A stretch of 64,000 bases of DNA, from the NCBI GenBank assembly GCA_020796225.1, contig CM036756.1, forward strand, positions 50,696,363 to 50,760,362. The letters run 5' to 3'. The position numbers were made by a program, and so were the translations under genes. Source of the DNA: Arion vulgaris (lineage: Eukaryota; Mollusca; Gastropoda; Stylommatophora; Arionidae). This document shows, one piece after another, positions 1 to 11,064 of this stretch (the stretch's first letter is position 1; the number at the start of each line of letters is the position of its first letter). The notes under the pieces were generated by a model, which had not been told where the DNA came from, did no database searches, and saw nothing but the letters and a program-made list of their open reading frames with translations.

Positions 1-57
1 TGTTTCAATTTCCAATTTTTATTATACAGCAATGCTATCTATTTCTACATTCTGATT

Positions 58-80
58 CTCTCTCTCTCTCTCTTTCTCGC
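58..80. repeat. (CT)n microsatellite
   Basis: Short run of CT dinucleotides followed by a TTTCTCG break. Simple repeat, no coding content. Confidence 0.85.
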
Positions 81-102
81 GATCCCCGCCTAGACTGATG
101 AA

Positions 103-369
103 CTAAATCTTATGAATTTTACTGTTGCTTTTAGGGCTCGTCCCTCCGACAGCTTCTCGAAGCTCTGTGTTATCGGGCCAGGTTTCTTTTCTCAGGGCTG
201 CTAACAGCTGGCAGTCTTGCAGTATGTGCTCTGCCATCATGTCCGCCTGCTCACAGTGGCACAGGCTAGTTGTGCCATTCTTAAATTTGTTAAACATGTG
301 GTCCCGGAGTCTGTTATGGCTGTTACGGAGGCGGAATATGGCAACTTGTTCACTACGGGACAGACCATA
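103..369 (-). pseudogene. Non-LTR retrotransposon C-terminus (post-RNase H zinc-knuckle fragment)
   Basis: On the minus strand the frame reads a C-x-C-E...HILQDC...LRKETWPD pattern, the Cys/His cluster and trailing ETWP motif found just after the RNase H domain of many jockey/I-like elements. The upstream part of the fragment has the VAIFRLRNSHNRL-type segment that precedes it. The piece is cut at about 370, where Penelope-like sequence on the other strand begins, so it is a junction of two unrelated element remnants. Related fragments occur near 2.5 and 40.4 kb. Confidence 0.7.
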
Positions 370-1500
370 GTACTTTGTAGCGAGGACGATGATTTTCTTG
401 AGAGAGCTCGTGAGATGCTTGATTTCTTCGAGGCGCCTATACCCGGAGAAGGTGCTTGTATCGGCTATGCATCGAGTTCAGAAAATCACTCGCCAGCAGA
501 CCCTTACCAGCCAGCATAGGACTACTAACTTTGACAGAGTAAAACTTATCTTAACTTTCCACCCCATAGTTCACTGGTGAAAAATGTTTTATTCCGTCAT
601 CTGTCTATCCTTAAGTCAGATCCTGAGACCCGTTCTGTCTTCCCCAACTATCATTTGGTGGCTTACAGATGTCTTAAGGATATGTTGGTACACAGTCGCC
701 TTAAGTCCAATATCCAGACTCATTTTGGCACTGTCCAGTATGGCCATCTGCGTTGCAACACGTGTGCTTATGTGATACAGACGCGTACTGTATCTTTTAC
801 TTTAGCCACGTTTGTTATTGACGATGGTTTCACATGCGAGTCCCATAATCTTATCTATGCCATTATCTGTAAGTGTTGTAACAAGGCTTATATCGGCGAG
901 ACAGGCAAGAGGCTCAGTGACCGATTCGCCCAACACTTGCGCGACATACGCCAATGCTCTGTGACCCTGTAGCCACCCATTTCAATGATACTGGTCATTT
1001 AGGGGCTCACGATGTCCAGGTCACAGCCATCCGATCATGTTCCTCGGATGATCACTGTCGATTTGCTCTGGAAAATCAGTTGATTTCATTGTATGGTACC
1101 TTGCGACCACGTGGGCTCAACATATTACATTCCCTATGTTTCTTAGTACTTTCCCTTTCCATGCCTTGTAATCTATATGGGGATATGTTGCATGTATTCA
1201 AGTTATATATTTACTAGACTTTTCATGTTTCTCTTTCTTTCTATTTCTAGTTTTTATGTGTGTTTTTGTGTTACATTTATTTCGTTATTCATTTTTATTC
1301 CCAGATTTTCATTAGAAACGTTTGTATGTAGTCGTCCATGTTTTTTAAAATTTGTCACTCCTGTTGTTCATTTGCTTGATAACTTTCGTTAGCTTGTTCG
1401 TTAGCCTTGTTGGTCGAAATGTTGATGTATTTTTTCATTGTTTTTGTAATTTGTAAAACTACAGTACTTGTGGTTACGTGTTTTGCCAATCAAATAGTTT
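370..1500 (+). mobile_element. Penelope-like element, 3' part with GIY-YIG endonuclease
   Basis: A broken frame runs from about 370 with the C-terminal part of a Penelope-type reverse transcriptase (HRVQKITRQQ...HRTTNFDRVKLILTFHP). It is followed by a CNTCAYV zinc-knuckle segment and a GIY-YIG endonuclease core (NLIYAIICKCCNKAYIGETGKRLSDRFAQHL, positions about 850-940). A frameshift at about 960-970 splits the GIY-YIG tail (VATHFNDTGH). The AT-rich 3' region ends with GTAAAACTACAGTAC...CAATCAAATAGTTTTACTGCAGTC. PLEs are ancient retroelements whose RT is related to telomerase. This copy is 5'-truncated and dead. Other copies: 24.1, 29.5, 49.4, 50.6, 61.7 and 62.2 kb. Confidence 0.85.
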
Positions 1501-1504
1501 TACT

Positions 1505-1990
1505 GCAGTCTCATCTATTCAGAGAATAGTGCATACCATCTTATGTTGGTGTAGGGTGTCTTGCTCTCAGGTCAATTCTGAGAAGGCTTTTATGTTGTTG
1601 TGCTCTTTGAATAATTATATAGTCAGAGCTGATCTAACCGAAGTCACCTTTGATGGACAGGCTATCTAGCATAGTTGAAGGCTGCACTTTCTTGGAATAA
1701 CATTTGATCGTAGTCTAACTTTCAAACATTATATTGAACAAATGTTACTGCGTTGCACGCTTGCTCTTGCAGCTCTCAAGATTATGGTAGCCTCATACTT
1801 TGAGCAGAAACTACTTGTCCTTCTGTTCCATCAACTGGTTTTTATCCATGGTAGATTATGGACTTGGCCTCCTCACTATATTATGTGCACAATGTGGATG
1901 ACTCTTAAGATATCAAGAATGAAGGCATGAGTATAGTCCTTGGGTCCACCGGAGATACCCACATCATGAAGATGAAATATATGCTTGGCA
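1505..1990 (+). pseudogene. Non-LTR reverse transcriptase fragment (thumb region)
   Basis: Conceptual translation across frameshifts gives RADLTEVTFDGQAI, LHFLGITFDRSLTFKHYIEQ, then an RC..ALAALKIMVASYFEQ segment and a SLGPPEIPTS-like remnant of the usual VLGCTRDTH motif. This FLG...LTFKxHI...R pattern marks the region after the catalytic palm in jockey/RTE-like LINEs. Several stops and frameshifts are visible, so it is non-functional. It probably belongs to the same RNase H-bearing family as the flanking minus-strand pieces, but in opposite orientation. Confidence 0.65.
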
Positions 1991-2034
1991 TATGTCGCCC
2001 AAACCCAAAGTATTTATGAAGGTTACTATGCATT

Positions 2035-2385
2035 TGAGATGTGGATATATAGAAGAATAAGCAGAGTTTCATGGACAGAAAAACAGACAAATAAACAAGT
2101 TTTAGGAAAACTAGGCATGAAGAAACAATTATTAAGAGAAATAAAATTCAGACAAGTAAAGTATTTTGGGCACATAAAAAGGCATGACACCATGATAAAA
2201 CATTTACTAGAGGGGAAAGTTGAGGGGGAAGAGCAAGAGGAAGACCGAGAGATAAGTGGGAGGGAAACTTTAAGAAATGGACAGGTTACAGTCTGGCAGT
2301 GTGCAACACCAAGGCGAAAGACAGAGGATGCTGGAGATTCATTGCAGCCAACCTTCGATGTGGAGACGGCACCTGATGATGATGA
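2035..2385 (+). mobile_element. RTE-like LINE 3' end
   Basis: The frame RRISRVSWTEKQTNKQ...FRQVKYFGHIKRHD ends in a basic, E/R/G-rich tail and a short (GAT)n tract, as expected for a LINE 3' terminus. The FGHIKRH motif recurs at 7.78 and 40.15 kb, and the closest relative of this segment is the minus-strand copy at 43.55-43.75 kb, which shares the same GATGATGAT tail. 5'-truncated. Confidence 0.75.
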
Positions 2386-2417
2386 CTATGGATCACATAT
2401 ATGGTATGAAAGGGTTC

Positions 2418-2440
2418 TTTTTTTTTTTTTTTTTTTTTTT
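2418..2440. repeat. Poly-T tract
   Basis: Run of more than 20 T residues at the junction between the plus-strand LINE tail and the minus-strand retroelement fragment. It may be the reverse complement of an inserted element's poly-A tail. Confidence 0.8.
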
Positions 2441-2585
2441 ACTATGGATCACAGATATGTCTCTGTTGGCCAGTGTTCTTTCCGCAATTGATTCATCAGT
2501 TGACAGTCTTGTAAAATGTGTTCAGCTGTCTGGGCTGTCTGTCCACATGCACATGTGGGGGATGGAACCAGTTTTAGTTTGACAG
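2441..2585 (-). pseudogene. Non-LTR retrotransposon C-terminus, second copy
   Basis: Minus-strand translation gives KLKLVPSPTCACGQTAQTAE followed by HILQDCQL and LRKEHWP, the same CxC...HILQDC zinc-knuckle pattern as at 103-369. Only about 45 codons survive. Adjacent poly-T tract at its left end. Confidence 0.7.
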
Positions 2586-3628
2586 ATATCTATAACAGAG
2601 CTATCTTAGGATAGACCCAGTACAAGTGCTCGCACTTGAAAACAAATGATATGGAACTTACATAAACAAACCACGAACCACAAAAATAATTTATGGCGAA
2701 CTCATAATTTATAAAACACTTATGAACATTAAATTTAATTTACTCATTTAGATAATCTACTGAATGTTTATACACACAATAAAAAAATCAAGACATTTCA
2801 TGAATATAAAATGCACAACCCAACGGATACTGCACAGGAATTACCACAATTTATATTCAATACATCAACAATTTAAACTACATAACTTACCTTAACTAAT
2901 TCTCTTGCTCGAGGTCCTCAAGAGGGGTCTCTTGATATTCATTGTCACTGACTCACATAGTCTGTGCCAAGTGACAGGGCAACTATTATCAGTTGCATAA
3001 ACATATATTTTGGAAAGACTCCTCTGTCCTTTCCTGGTTATCTTGACAAAGCGACCACTCAAACTTGCATGGGATGATGGTGCAAAACGAATTTACTTCA
3101 CAAAGACAGAACTCTTGAAAAATATCTGCCCTCTCCTGAGAGCAACCCTTGTAGTTTCAACAACAGAAAGATACTGCAAATTTTCTTACATTTCCTTTCA
3201 TTTGATAGATATTGCTATTACGTGTTAATAGCTTTATTTTATTTCAAGATTTTTGTTTAAAAAATATATCTCCATAAATTAAACACGGATAGAAGATATG
3301 GTGTGTTGAATTTGGCAAAGACATTAGTTAAGCAGTTAGGACTGCTCATTGCAAAGACATTTTTTCTGCAATATGTAAAATGTGATTTCTCAAGCACAAC
3401 ATATGACCTCTTTGCTGTGTACAAAAAAGAAACAGTTGCAATTATGTTGCCTTTTTGACAAATGTGAAAGGATAATTCATATAGAGTGTGAAAAATGTAA
3501 TGTTTGCTTATATTTTACAATAACCATAAATTGTTTGCTAAAATGTCTTCCCACATATAGAAGTGCTATATTTAACAAATTACCAGTAAAAATTCTTAGT
3601 TTTAAAAACATCTAACTTTTATTGCAAG
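2586..3628. other. Stretch without recognisable genes (probable intron of MSH3-like gene)
   Basis: AT-rich sequence upstream of the MSH3-like exon. Short open frames, such as one at 3010-3228, show no motif I recognise and have no family support. A moderately GC-rich segment at 2905-2990 could be an old repeat. I see no earlier MSH3 exon here: no P-loop or other MutS motif is readable on +. Confidence 0.5.
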
Positions 3629-3797
3629 GTGATATGAGTCGTTTGGAACCAGTTACATTCTTGTATCATCTAAGTGAAGGAGCTGCAAAAGAAAGCTACG
3701 GACTAAATGTGGCCAGATTGGCAGAGATATCAGCCAGCATCTTAAACACAGCATCTAAAAAATCATGTGAACTAGAGAAGAGGATCACTGAAAGAGT
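3629..3797 (+). CDS. MSH3: MSH3-like mismatch-repair protein, penultimate coding exon
   Basis: The exon encodes VTFLYHLSEGAAKESYGLNVARLAEI followed by a basic helix (SILNTASKKSCELEKRITER). This matches the end of MutS domain V, where MSH proteins read TFLY...G....SYG..VA.LA. The SYGLNVA form and the following helix fit MSH3 better than MSH6. MSH3 pairs with MSH2 in MutS-beta, which binds insertion/deletion loops in the nucleus. The acceptor is TTTTATTGCAAG at 3628 and the donor GTAAGT at 3798, leaving phase 2. The frame joins that of the exon at 5848 without a shift. Upstream exons with the Walker motifs lie outside the window. Confidence 0.8.
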
Positions 3798-4109
3798 GTA
3801 AGTTAAACGTGTTTTATTCTTTTACATAGTCACATCTATCTCATAAACTTGCAATGCCTTGAACTTCATCTAGTGTTGTATCTATGTGTTATTATCTTAC
3901 CCCGCTCATATATCTTGATCCCTGAAGCTAGAAAAACTGCAGAAAAACTTGACTCTAAAATTGGGATGAATACATAATCAATATAAATGAAAGAGACAAA
4001 AACTATCAACAGAACTAATATATTGATGAAGACTCAATATGTTGGTTCCATTTTATTATTTCATGATCCTGCCATTGAAAAATTGTATTTTATACTTATT
4101 TCTGGATTC

Positions 4110-4350
4110 ATACCATCATGTTGTATTTTTCAAGACTCATTTATTCCTCTCCGCTCCTCCTGGTGCATAGGGCTTCAACAGTGATCTTCTACTTTTCCTG
4201 TTCGGTGGCCGTTTTATTTGTGGCTTCCCATGATAGTTTAGCATCTTTCAGTATCTCAAGAAGAATCCATCTGGTTAGGACATCTTCTTTTCGTTTCCTT
4301 TCGAGTTCCAGCCATTTGACACTTGACTGTGTTTGCCACTCTGTCATACT
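4110..4350 (-). mobile_element. RTE-type LINE 3' end in the MSH3 intron
   Basis: On the minus strand the sequence reads a degraded C-terminus with WNSKGNEKK...PDGFF...KMLNYHGKPQIKRPPNRKSRRS ending in PYAPGGAERN. This pattern (basic region, then ALCSxRxGEE-like end) is seen more intact at 41.4-41.6 and 45.0-45.2 kb. Frameshifts present. Confidence 0.6.
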
Positions 4351-4439
4351 GTCTCATTCTGAGAATATGCTGAAAACATTTGTTGATAAATATTTTTTGA
4401 AAACCTGTTCAACAAATAGATAGTAAAATTGTCACTAGT

Positions 4440-4920
4440 CGGGGAAATGCTTTGAATATATAGTAGTAGACCCCTTTCATTCATAAAGACAGTCGTGTGA
4501 TAGAAAGAGGGAGTGATAGTCGTCTGTGACAATTGACATAAAAGAACCCTTGGCAGTTTAAAATAGATAAGAGTAGGCTGCAAAGCCGCTGCCTGGGCAA
4601 AATTCATAAAAAGTAGATTAAACTTAAATTCCTACAAAATTTCCACCTTCAAAAATTACACTGGGAACCCTCGCATTACCCAGTTTTGAAGATTATATGC
4701 TACGAAGTTCCGCTGAGATATTCCCTGTTAAAGACAGAGATGGGAGCACACATGGTTATTCACTGAAGTGCAATGATGATGGTCCAATAAATCAAACAAA
4801 CCCTCTCATATAACCATACTGCTCCATATAATGTTTTACTCAATAGTATTTTTCAAGTTGTATTTATATAATTATTTGTGTAGAACGTAAATGTATTTGT
4901 GTTGTTTATCATATGTTTAT
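4440..4920. other. Intronic sequence with nothing recognised
   Basis: AT-rich, no coding potential I can support. Probably unique intronic DNA of the MSH3-like gene. Confidence 0.5.
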
Positions 4921-4924
4921 CACG

Positions 4925-5235
4925 CCTGAGTAGTTACTGGGGCCCAAATTTGGGGTATAAAGAATAGAACTACCTGCCACACATGTCGTAAGAGGCGGCT
5001 AAGGAGGTTTGACTGAAATTGGATGCACATGTCCTAAATGTGTAGAGGTCAACCTGCTGCCTTGCAAGTCGGCTGGGGACAGCTAAAGGCTAACGGATAG
5101 CGAACTTAGTAAAAACTGGCTGAATCCGGACACATCGCCGAAGGATAAGCACCAGAGCTCCAAATGTTGCCAAAGATATGATGAAACCCACCCATGCTAA
5201 AGCTGCATGAATCAGATTTCTACATGAATGAATTT
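4925..5235 (+). repeat. SINE-like repeat, variant with different 3' half
   Basis: The first about 120 bases (GAGTAGTTACTGGGGCCCAA...GATGCACATGTCC) match the SINE-like family at 5.39, 23.3, 28.2 and 40.7 kb. After about 5045 the sequence switches to a segment (GCTGCCTTGCAAGTCGGCTG...GAAGGATAAGCACC) that is shared with 24.98-25.1 kb. So the head is joined to a different tail: a chimeric SINE or a SINE adjacent to another repeat. Confidence 0.65.
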
Positions 5236-5385
5236 ATGGAGAGATCTGGTACATCGATCTTTTAGGTGATTGCGGGAGAGATATGTTTATCAATTATTGT
5301 TTCTTATCATATGCTGTTTTTAGTTTCTCTCTTCAAATTTTCTTGGCAAAAAAATACTTCATATATAAAGTGAAATATGAGTGGT

Positions 5386-5655
5386 TGAGTGGTTACTTGA
5401 GTGGTTACCGTGGCCCAAATTTGGGGTGTAAAGAATAGAACCACTGTTACCTGCCATGCATGTCGTAAGAGGTGACTACGGAGGTTTGGCTGAAATCGGA
5501 TGCACATGTCCTAAACGTGTAGAAGTCTATGCGTTTAGGGTCTACCAAACCAATGTGCAACGTATACACATTCTTGGCAAAGATCAAACATATCACAAAG
5601 AGATTAAAATTGGTTGTAAAGAACGAACGCAAAGAAGGAGAAGTGAAATATGCAT
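5386..5655 (+). repeat. SINE-like repeat, full-length variant
   Basis: About 265 bp: starts GAGTGGTTACCGTGGCCCAA, continues through TTGGGGTGTAAAGAATAGAA and CGTGTAGAAGTCTATGCG, and ends with GAACGAACGCAAAGAAGGAG. Same family as the copy at 40719-40968, where a target-site duplication fixes both ends. Lies in the MSH3 intron. Confidence 0.75.
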
Positions 5656-5847
5656 AAATTGAGTACCTAATGTAAATCAGTGGAATTGATTTAAGGGTTT
5701 GTTATTGTATTTTATTCTGTATTCTGTTTCTCAGAGAATGCCATTTTATCTTACTATTTATCTCTTATCTCTTATTGAGAAAAAAAGAATGCTTAATGTA
5801 GTCTATATTTTTTCTCAGTTAAAATGTTAGTTTGGTTTCAATTGCAG

Positions 5848-5950
5848 TTGGAGGCATCATGTGTTTGCAAGTTTGTACAGAGCAACCAATGAGGATGTCA
5901 ATGAAGTCCTGAGAATGTGTAAACAGTCAAGCCAAGTTTCACACATATGA
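5848..5950 (+). CDS. MSH3: MSH3-like mismatch-repair protein, last coding exon
   Basis: Preceded by the acceptor TTTCAATTGCAG. Entered in phase 2, it completes a Val codon and then reads WRHHVFASLYRATNEDVNEV and LRMCKQSSQVSHI before TGA at 5948-5950. It corresponds to the poorly conserved C-terminal tail that in MSH3 follows the domain V helix and helps contact MSH2. The frame match with the exon ending at 3797, plus canonical splice sites on both, supports a real, expressed host gene rather than a retrocopy. The intron between them (3798-5847) holds two or three retroelement fragments. Confidence 0.65.
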
Positions 5951-6234
5951 TAACTTTATCTAACAAAGACAATCCCATATTTTGTTTAAATTAGTTGTCA
6001 TTCAAGAAAGAGTTTTCAATGTAATTGTAAGCACAACACAAACATTACATTTTTTAAATAGTGAAAATACACTGCATTCACTTACACTAACATCAGAGAT
6101 AATTTCAGTCCATATGGTTCTAGATTTATCTTCAACATTTATGCATAGTTAAATTTAAATTTAAAATTCATCATACAAAAAAGAACAACTGTGAATAGGC
6201 AGTCAAAGGTTACAAAATAAAGAAGTAAAAAAGG
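5951..6234. other. 3' flank of MSH3-like gene
   Basis: AT-rich region after the stop codon, presumably 3' UTR and intergenic. No clean polyadenylation signal decides the transcript end. Confidence 0.4.
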
Positions 6235-7880
6235 AATATCAGCTCGAACTTAAGAATAGGTTCAAGTTACTCAATGGTGAAAATGAACAGAACATTGAAG
6301 ACAAATGGACTAAGATAAAGGACATACTATTGGGGTCAGCAAATAGTAGCGCAGGATTAAAGACGAAAGACAGAAAACCCTGGATAAGTAATGACACCTG
6401 GAAATGTATTCAAGAAAGAAGAAAGATGAAACTAGCGATATTTAATACTAAGAATGCAACAGATGAAATCCAAGCTAAAGAGGAATATAGACTAAAAGAC
6501 AAGGGAGTGAAAAGAGCGGCTAGAAGAGATAAAAGAGCATATGTCAATCGACTGGCTGAGGAAGGGGAAAAGGCAGCTAAGAACAGTAAAATGCTATACA
6601 ATACACTAAAACAACTTACTGGAACTTTTGTTTCAAAGGTTGGCCCAATCAAGAGTAAAGATGATAAAGTACTAACATCAGATACCGAGCAGAAGAAAAG
6701 ATGGGCAGAACATTTTGAAGAAATATTAAAATAGACCTGATCCACCAGTACTACTCAAGTTTGACAAAGAGGCAGGAAACAACTCTCTACCAATTAACAA
6801 AGAAATGATAAGTGTAGCTGATGTCAAGGAGGCAATCCGTTCCTTGATAAACAATAAGGCAGCGGATGACGACAACATTACTGCAGAAATGCTCAAATCG
6901 GCCGATGATACAACTATTAGCCAGGTGCAAGAACTATTTAATAAAGTATGGGAAGAAGAAACTGTCCCAGATCAATGAAAGAAGGGAATAATTGTTAAGA
7001 TCCCCAAGAAAGGTGATCTCAAAGATTGCAACAACTAGAGAGGGATCACCCTATTATCAGTAATGACCAAGACTTTCTGCAAAATCATTCTTAATGGAAT
7101 CAAAGGAGCAGTGGACACAACCCTGAGAGAAGAACAAGCTGGTTTTAGACCTTGGAGAAGCTGTTTAGACCAAATAATTACCCTATGACTAATTTTGGAG
7201 GAACATATTGAGAAGCAACAACCACTTATACTAAATTTCATCGATTTTAAAAAAGCCTGTGATAGTCTACACAGAATCTCCCTGTGGAATATTCTGAGAG
7301 GCTATGGAATACCAGACAAAATAATAAACATTATCAAAAGCCTCTATGATGATTCACAGTGTGCAGTTTGCACTGATGGTGGACACAGCGACTGGTTTAT
7401 GGTTGAAACTGGAGTAAAGCAAGACAGATGGAAATGGGATGAAGGAAATTAAAAGAAGATGGCTTTGCATGGCTTTACAAAAAATTAAACAACTAAAAAC
7501 AGTATGGAACAGAACTGATGGAAAAACAAAGATCAGAATACGAAGAGTATGCATATTGCCAGGGGCAACGTATGGGTGTGAAGCGTGGACATTTAATAAG
7601 GCAGTAGAAAAACATATATTTGCTTTTGAATATAAGTGTTACAGAAGAGTCCTCTGTATATCATGGACAGAGAAGAGAACATGTAGATCTATCCAGAAAG
7701 AACTCAAAATCAAAGTAAACTGGCTGATGCTACAAATAAGAAAGAGAAAATTGAGATATTTTGGACATATAAAAAGACATGAAGGTTTGGAGAAGACCAT
7801 CATGGAAGGAGGCATACTGGCAAAGAGAAGAAGAGGATGACCACGGAAAAGATTGATTCAGGTTTTCTTGCTAATGTTCT
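6235..7880 (+). mobile_element. RTE/CR1-like LINE, reverse transcriptase region (broken)
   Basis: Starts inside the linker after the endonuclease (KDRKPWISNDTWKCIQERRK, then KRAARRDKRAYVNRLAEEGE and WAEHFEEILK, 6330-6734). It continues through the palm: RGITLLSV-like at 7040, QAGF at 7137, LNFIDFKKACDSLHR at 7216-7265. The thumb and C-terminus follow: TYGCEAWTFNKAVEKHIFAF and RYFGHIKRHEGLEKTIMEGG (7439-7840). A deletion removes the second half of the palm including the YADD box (7415-7440 joins VKQ to the thumb). At least four in-frame stops. Reverse transcriptase of a target-primed retrotransposon, now dead. The same family recurs at 46.2-47.8 and 48.4-48.9 kb. Confidence 0.85.
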
Positions 7881-8570
7881 AAAAAAGTACCCGTAAAATA
7901 CACAGAGGCGAAAATAAAAATAAAAATTATAATTTATGACCCAGCGTATTGTGAAAAAATGAAAACATTTACACATTTTCCAACTAATTTACACAGGATA
8001 ATTCTTATTGTTCTCTTGTCGTCTTTGCATTCTCTTGCTAATGTACTAAAAAGTATACTAATTAGAGGTAAAAGATTATGAATTTCAAATTTCAGACTTT
8101 GTATGATATTTTAGCGTAATATATCAACTTTCAAAGCTAATCAGTATCTTGTTGAAAGTGTAAAAGGGGGCTCCTCTTGTATTATTTGATGGAGGAAGAT
8201 TATTTATATTTATATTTCTCTTGATGGTTGTTGATGGTATGTCAGGATGGCGGTGTCTGGATAATGACGTGATATACTCAGACGATGATATACAATATAA
8301 CATATGGACAAACACGGTCCTGTTCTGTACATATATTTATTTGTTATGTCATGTTATTGTGGATTGACAACAACACGTCGTCCATCTAGTAGGTGTCCCC
8401 TTATTTTCTCTCTGTTGCTAACTCGTCACTCTCTAACTACGCAAAAACGTCAGTCTCATATTAGTGTTTGTCCTTCTGTTTGGAGAGTGCAAACACTAAG
8501 TCTCTGCTATTAAATATCTAATTATATACTACACTAGAGTTAACTGTCTGATTCTTCAGTTGCCACCTGA
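7881..8570. other. Non-coding stretch with short repeats
   Basis: Contains a duplicated TCTTGCTAATGT(A/T)CTAAAAA motif (about 7867 and 8033) and, at 8055-8150, an inverted copy of a MITE-like segment at 28.69-28.79 kb. Otherwise no recognised feature. Confidence 0.5.
8055..8155 (-). repeat. Copy of MITE-like internal segment
   Basis: The sequence CTAATTAGAGGTAAAAGATT...TCAACTTTCAAAGCTAATCAG is the reverse complement of 28690-28790, with only scattered differences. A third, shorter relative lies at 28895-28945. A dispersed non-coding repeat. Confidence 0.7.
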
Positions 8571-8574
8571 GGGG

Positions 8575-9730
8575 AGGAACTGGCTATCCACTACACCCCC
8601 CTGGAGACCTCGCTGTCGACACGACGGCGAAATCCCAAACGTCCAATATTGCACATGTCGATTCTTTCAGGGTTATTAGTGTTGTGAGAGCTAAATAGGA
8701 ACGAGTCACTACACGTCGTTAAATGTGGCTCCACAGCAACTAACTAAAACAAGCCAACCATAGTCGAAAGAAAAAAAGAAAATCCCGACGGGATCTCAGG
8801 AGGACCCAAGTTAAATGAGCTAATGGGAACAAGTCGCCACACGTTGCTAAACGTGGCTCATCAACTGATCCATGAGTGACCATGGCTAACATCAACAGTC
8901 AACCCTCTGTGCGCTTGCGCTGAAACCATGTAATAAAATCAATCAATAACATTTCATAGTATAATTGGAATATAAGCGCCATATGACTTCGACGGCGACC
9001 CAACAGCATCATGATTTGCCAATGTGAGGTGGCTGTACAGGGACATCCTATCCACACATGTTGTAGGATGGGTGAGGGAGCAGTTCACATCTGTATCAAA
9101 TCCCAATATGTATGTCACTATCACTATGTCATTCTGGCCTGTCAGAGTCTGGATAGCAATCTGAAATCTCAAACAAAAAAAACAAGTTACAAATTGAAAA
9201 TAAAATAATATATAATAGCTTAGCAATGAAATTAATAACGATAATGTCCAACATCAACATTATCCGACCTCCGTGAGGCAATAATAACCATGAACTCCCA
9301 CCCTAAGGAAAGAAAGGCGCCCAAAAAATCATCACCGCTCCATTAAATAGCAATGAAATTTGGAACGATAATGTCTAACATCAACATTATCCGACCACCG
9401 TGAGGCAATAATAACCATCAACCCCCAATCCCATGGGAAAGGAATGAGACACGAAATCAACATATCTCCTCTCTCTGTCATTGAAATTTTTTCTCTAGCT
9501 TAAATATCTACATCCACAAAGTAATAAATAAACTCTTGGGTCAACATATGAAAATCGTCATCAAACATGTAAAATCATCCCAACCATCCCAAAGGAATGA
9601 AACCCAAAAAAAATTTACATTTCACATATGTCCTGTAATAACAATCGGACACCAACTAAACTCCTTGTGAAGTAACAGCCATGCAAAGAAATAAACATAT
9701 AGTTTATTTTGCATATTCTATATATATGAA
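8575..9730 (-). other. Possible 3' untranslated/LTR part of Gypsy element; direct repeats
   Basis: Downstream (in minus-strand sense) of the Gypsy integrase. Two pairs of imperfect direct repeats are visible: GGGAACAAGTCGCCACACG-type units at about 8698 and 8826, and CGATAATGTCCAACATCAAC units at about 9240 and 9369 (roughly 75 bp each). This may be the 3' LTR, but I could not find a matching 5' LTR by eye, so its boundaries stay unresolved. Confidence 0.35.
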
Positions 9731-10852
9731 CTACTCACAAATCTCACACCTTTTAATGTGGCGGCCAGAAATGATCAGCCGGGATTGGCTATTTTCGCCA
9801 ATCGGAACTATAACGTAATAACCTGATGTCTTATCAGGTGTCTGTACCACTCGGTATATTTGCTTGGAATACAGGTTTCCTAATTTATCGGCATCCTTAC
9901 TATGGCCGATTTTCCTACGTACCAAACTATTCATTTGGACAATATCAATTTTTCCTTGGCGCAAGTCTACTTTTTTATGTAAACTGGCTATATTATTGCT
10001 GGCATCTCTACGAGCCTCTTATAATTTCCTTTTGTGGAATACTAAGTCATCTTTCCCCTGAACATCAGGATTAAATAAATCCTCTATGACAAAGTTAATT
10101 GGTAACTTGGGATGTCTACCATAGAGTAAGTAATATGGAGACCACCCTGTGGATGTATGGGGAGTAATATTATAACCCAACACTACATGTGATACATGAT
10201 GAGACCATTCCAACTTATCGGAGTCCTCCAACGAACGGAGCATAGCCAACAATGTCCTATTAAATCTCTCGCATATTCCATTCCCTCTTGGATTGTATGC
10301 TGAGGTCCTGGATTTTTTTATTCCATACTTTTGACAAAGTGCAATTATAACGGTAGACTCAAACCCCTGATCAGAGTGTAATTTGCTTGGTATTCCAAAG
10401 TCAGGTATCCATCTGTACTGAATAACCTCCGCCACTGTATGTGCGGTCTGATCCCTGGTAGGAATGGCCACCACATATTTAGTAAAAACATCAGTCATCA
10501 CTAAAATATGTTTAAAACCACATGAATCTCTGGGGAACTCTATGAAATCCACGGCTAGCATTTCCAAAGGATAGCTGGCTATTATATGGCCGTAAACGGT
10601 TGTGATTTTTTTTGGAGGTTTAGTCATATTGCAAATAGCACAAGACTTTACCAAGGAATTTACATCTCTTGACATACCACACCAGAAGAATCGAGACTTC
10701 AACAACGCCAATGTTTTATCACGCCCTTGATGGCCGATCTCATGGATAGACGTTAATACTATCTGGCGGAGGGAATAAGGTAAAATAATTTTTAATTCAT
10801 CACCTTCACAGTCTTCCTTCTTTTTCATACACAGTACCCCTTTTGGATGCAA
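9731..10852 (-). pseudogene. Gypsy-type integrase
   Basis: Inserts retrotransposon cDNA into chromosomes. The 277-residue frame (10852-10019) has an HHCC zinc-binding domain (H37, H41, C71, C74) and the catalytic triad D102, D161 (HSDQGF) and E195 (CERFNRT). D and E are 33 apart instead of the usual 35 because two residues are missing after HSDQG. A stop at about 10019-10021 separates this from the C-terminal domain (9964-9731: SLVRRKIG...LGNLYSKQIYRVVQ), which resembles the Gypsy C-terminal SH3-like fold; I see no chromodomain. Downstream of RT/RNase H as expected for Gypsy gene order. Confidence 0.9.
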
Positions 10853-11056
10853 ATATTATCATGGGATAACCACAGCCGCTGTGATTCCCCAGACCATTTG
10901 GTTGTATCAGCCGGAGTATCCGTCTCCAGGGCCCTTATCACCACCTGAAGCGTGGAATCCTGCAACTGTAAACGATGCACATCTGATAAATCATAAGAGT
11001 TGGACTGTTCCTTACTAGCAATTCCCATCGTCTGTACAGTCATATTTCGACTGTAA
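10825..11056 (-). pseudogene. Gypsy pol linker between RNase H and integrase
   Basis: Frame with SYDLSDVHRLQLQDSTLQVV and WLSHDNICIQKGYCV, typical of the linker just before the integrase HHCC domain (DPVLRPVI...LW..D..L..GVL). It overlaps the integrase frame in another phase, so one frameshift lies near 10850. The right side is interrupted by the short hAT element at 11065. Confidence 0.75.
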
Positions 11057-11064
11057 GGAGGTGG

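Noticed and set aside
3010..3228. Possible upstream MSH3 exon
   Set aside because: The open segment has no MutS motif and no suitable splice sites.
8575..9730. Confident LTR call for the Gypsy element
   Set aside because: I could not match this region by eye to a second copy near 19.9-20.5 kb, so LTR limits and age cannot be given.
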